Shown here piece by piece: positions 6,652-6,916 of a stretch of DNA of 6,916 nucleotides; within the stretch, counting starts at the first letter, position 1, and each line of letters opens with the position of its first letter. The translations under genes and the position numbers were made by a program. The stretch lies in contig DAOWNM010000148.1 in the NCBI GenBank assembly GCA_030642565.1, forward strand, positions 1 through 6,916. The letters are read 5' to 3'. The notes below the pieces were generated by a model, which worked only from the letters and a program-made list of their open reading frames with translations, was not told where the DNA came from and did no database searches. The stretch comes from Bacteroidota bacterium. Its GTDB lineage: Bacteria > Bacteroidota > Bacteroidia > Bacteroidales > GCA-2748055.

Positions 6652-6916
6652 CTATTCCGAAGGTTCAGTTTCATCTTCAGGATTGGGTTTGGGAGCACGC
6701 TTTTTCCACGGTTTTTTCGTGGTCACCTCCTCTTTCGTTCCAGACTCCTCATCGGACTCTTTCTTTCCGGTTTCCGGCTCTTCAGCAGAATCTTTCTTTC
6801 CGGTTTCCGGCTCTTCAGCAGAATCTTTCTTTCCGGTTTCCGGCTCTTCAGCAGAATCTTTCTTTCCGGTTTCCGGCTCTTCAGCAGAATCTTTCTTTCC
6901 GGTTTCCGGCTCTTCA
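6652..6916 (-). CDS. 3' end of an unidentified gene with an acidic repeat tail
   Basis: The last 88 residues are read in the one long open minus-strand frame, ending at TAG 6654-6652; the 5' part lies outside the window. The visible part is low-complexity and surely disordered. Four full and one near-full 11-residue units DSAEEPETGKK (the last full unit begins with Glu instead of Asp) are followed by a decayed unit-like segment (SDEESGTKEE). A basic patch KKPWKKRAPKP and an acidic end PEDETEPSE follow. No domain is visible. In several Bacteroidetes, as I recall, tatC lies directly upstream of lptB, so this could be a cytoplasmic C-terminal extension of TatC. A different membrane or nucleic-acid-binding protein with a charged tail is equally compatible. 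The frame is supported by the repeat length being a multiple of three, by the absence of stops, and by the stop falling 33 bases before lptB. Confidence 0.75.
   Translation of the reverse strand, partial: EEPETGKKDSAEEPETGKKDSAEEPETGKKDSAEEPETGKKDSAEEPETGKKESDEESGTKEEVTTKKPWKKRAPKPNPEDETEPSE
6755..6916. repeat. 33-bp in-frame tandem repeat array, about 4.9 copies visible
   Basis: Units begin at 6755, 6788, 6821, 6854 and 6887; the fifth is cut by the window edge after 30 bases. Units 2 to 4 are identical and the visible part of unit 5 matches them. Unit 1, nearest the stop codon, differs by one base (C at 6757 where the others have A). The period of 33 bases keeps the reading frame, so copy-number change would lengthen or shorten the protein by 11 residues without frameshift. 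There are no spacers, so it is not a CRISPR array. The array continues beyond the window. Confidence 0.97.

Noticed and set aside
6755..6916. Regular 33-bp periodicity as a CRISPR array
   Set aside because: The repeats are directly adjacent with no spacers, are not palindromic and lie in frame within a coding sequence.

Overview
The window looks like a chromosomal segment from a member of the Bacteroidota (Bacteroidetes), most like the Bacteroidales and their relatives. Three things point there. There is a type IX secretion protein of the PorQ family. There are matches to the Bacteroidetes promoter pattern (TAnnTTTG at -7 with an upstream TTTG). The start codons lack convincing Shine-Dalgarno sequences. 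The genus cannot be told from this stretch. Every gene lies on the minus strand, so the window is best read from right to left, and no gene-free gap is longer than about 90 bases.

At the right (transcriptionally upstream) edge is the 3' part of an unidentified gene (6652-6916). Its product ends in perfect 11-residue acidic repeats, encoded by a 33-bp tandem array, followed by a basic patch and an acidic tip. Next comes lptB (5896-6618), the ATPase of the lipopolysaccharide export machine. It is followed by a tRNA-Leu(UAG) gene (5762-5843) with a well-formed promoter of its own, then a short spacer with a promoter-like box and an 11-base inverted repeat.

The rest is a tightly packed run. Trigger factor (tig), clpP and clpX form a conserved protein-quality-control block: a ribosome-bound chaperone, a protease chamber and its unfoldase. 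clpX overlaps clpP by one base and is itself overlapped by one base by an EamA/DMT-family transporter. Three bases separate that transporter from a GT-B-like glycosyltransferase, and 30 bases later begins porQ, which runs off the left edge. The spacing suggests that tig, clpP, clpX, the transporter, the glycosyltransferase and possibly porQ share a transcript. This would tie cytoplasmic protein quality control to envelope functions by position, although a functional link is only a hypothesis.

I found no clear evidence of a new system, mobile element, CRISPR array or defence locus. The parts most worth a second look are the near-perfect 33-bp coding repeat, the inverted repeat with mutually exclusive pairings between tRNA-Leu and tig, the coupled clpX/transporter/glycosyltransferase/porQ arrangement, and the degenerate middle domain of trigger factor.
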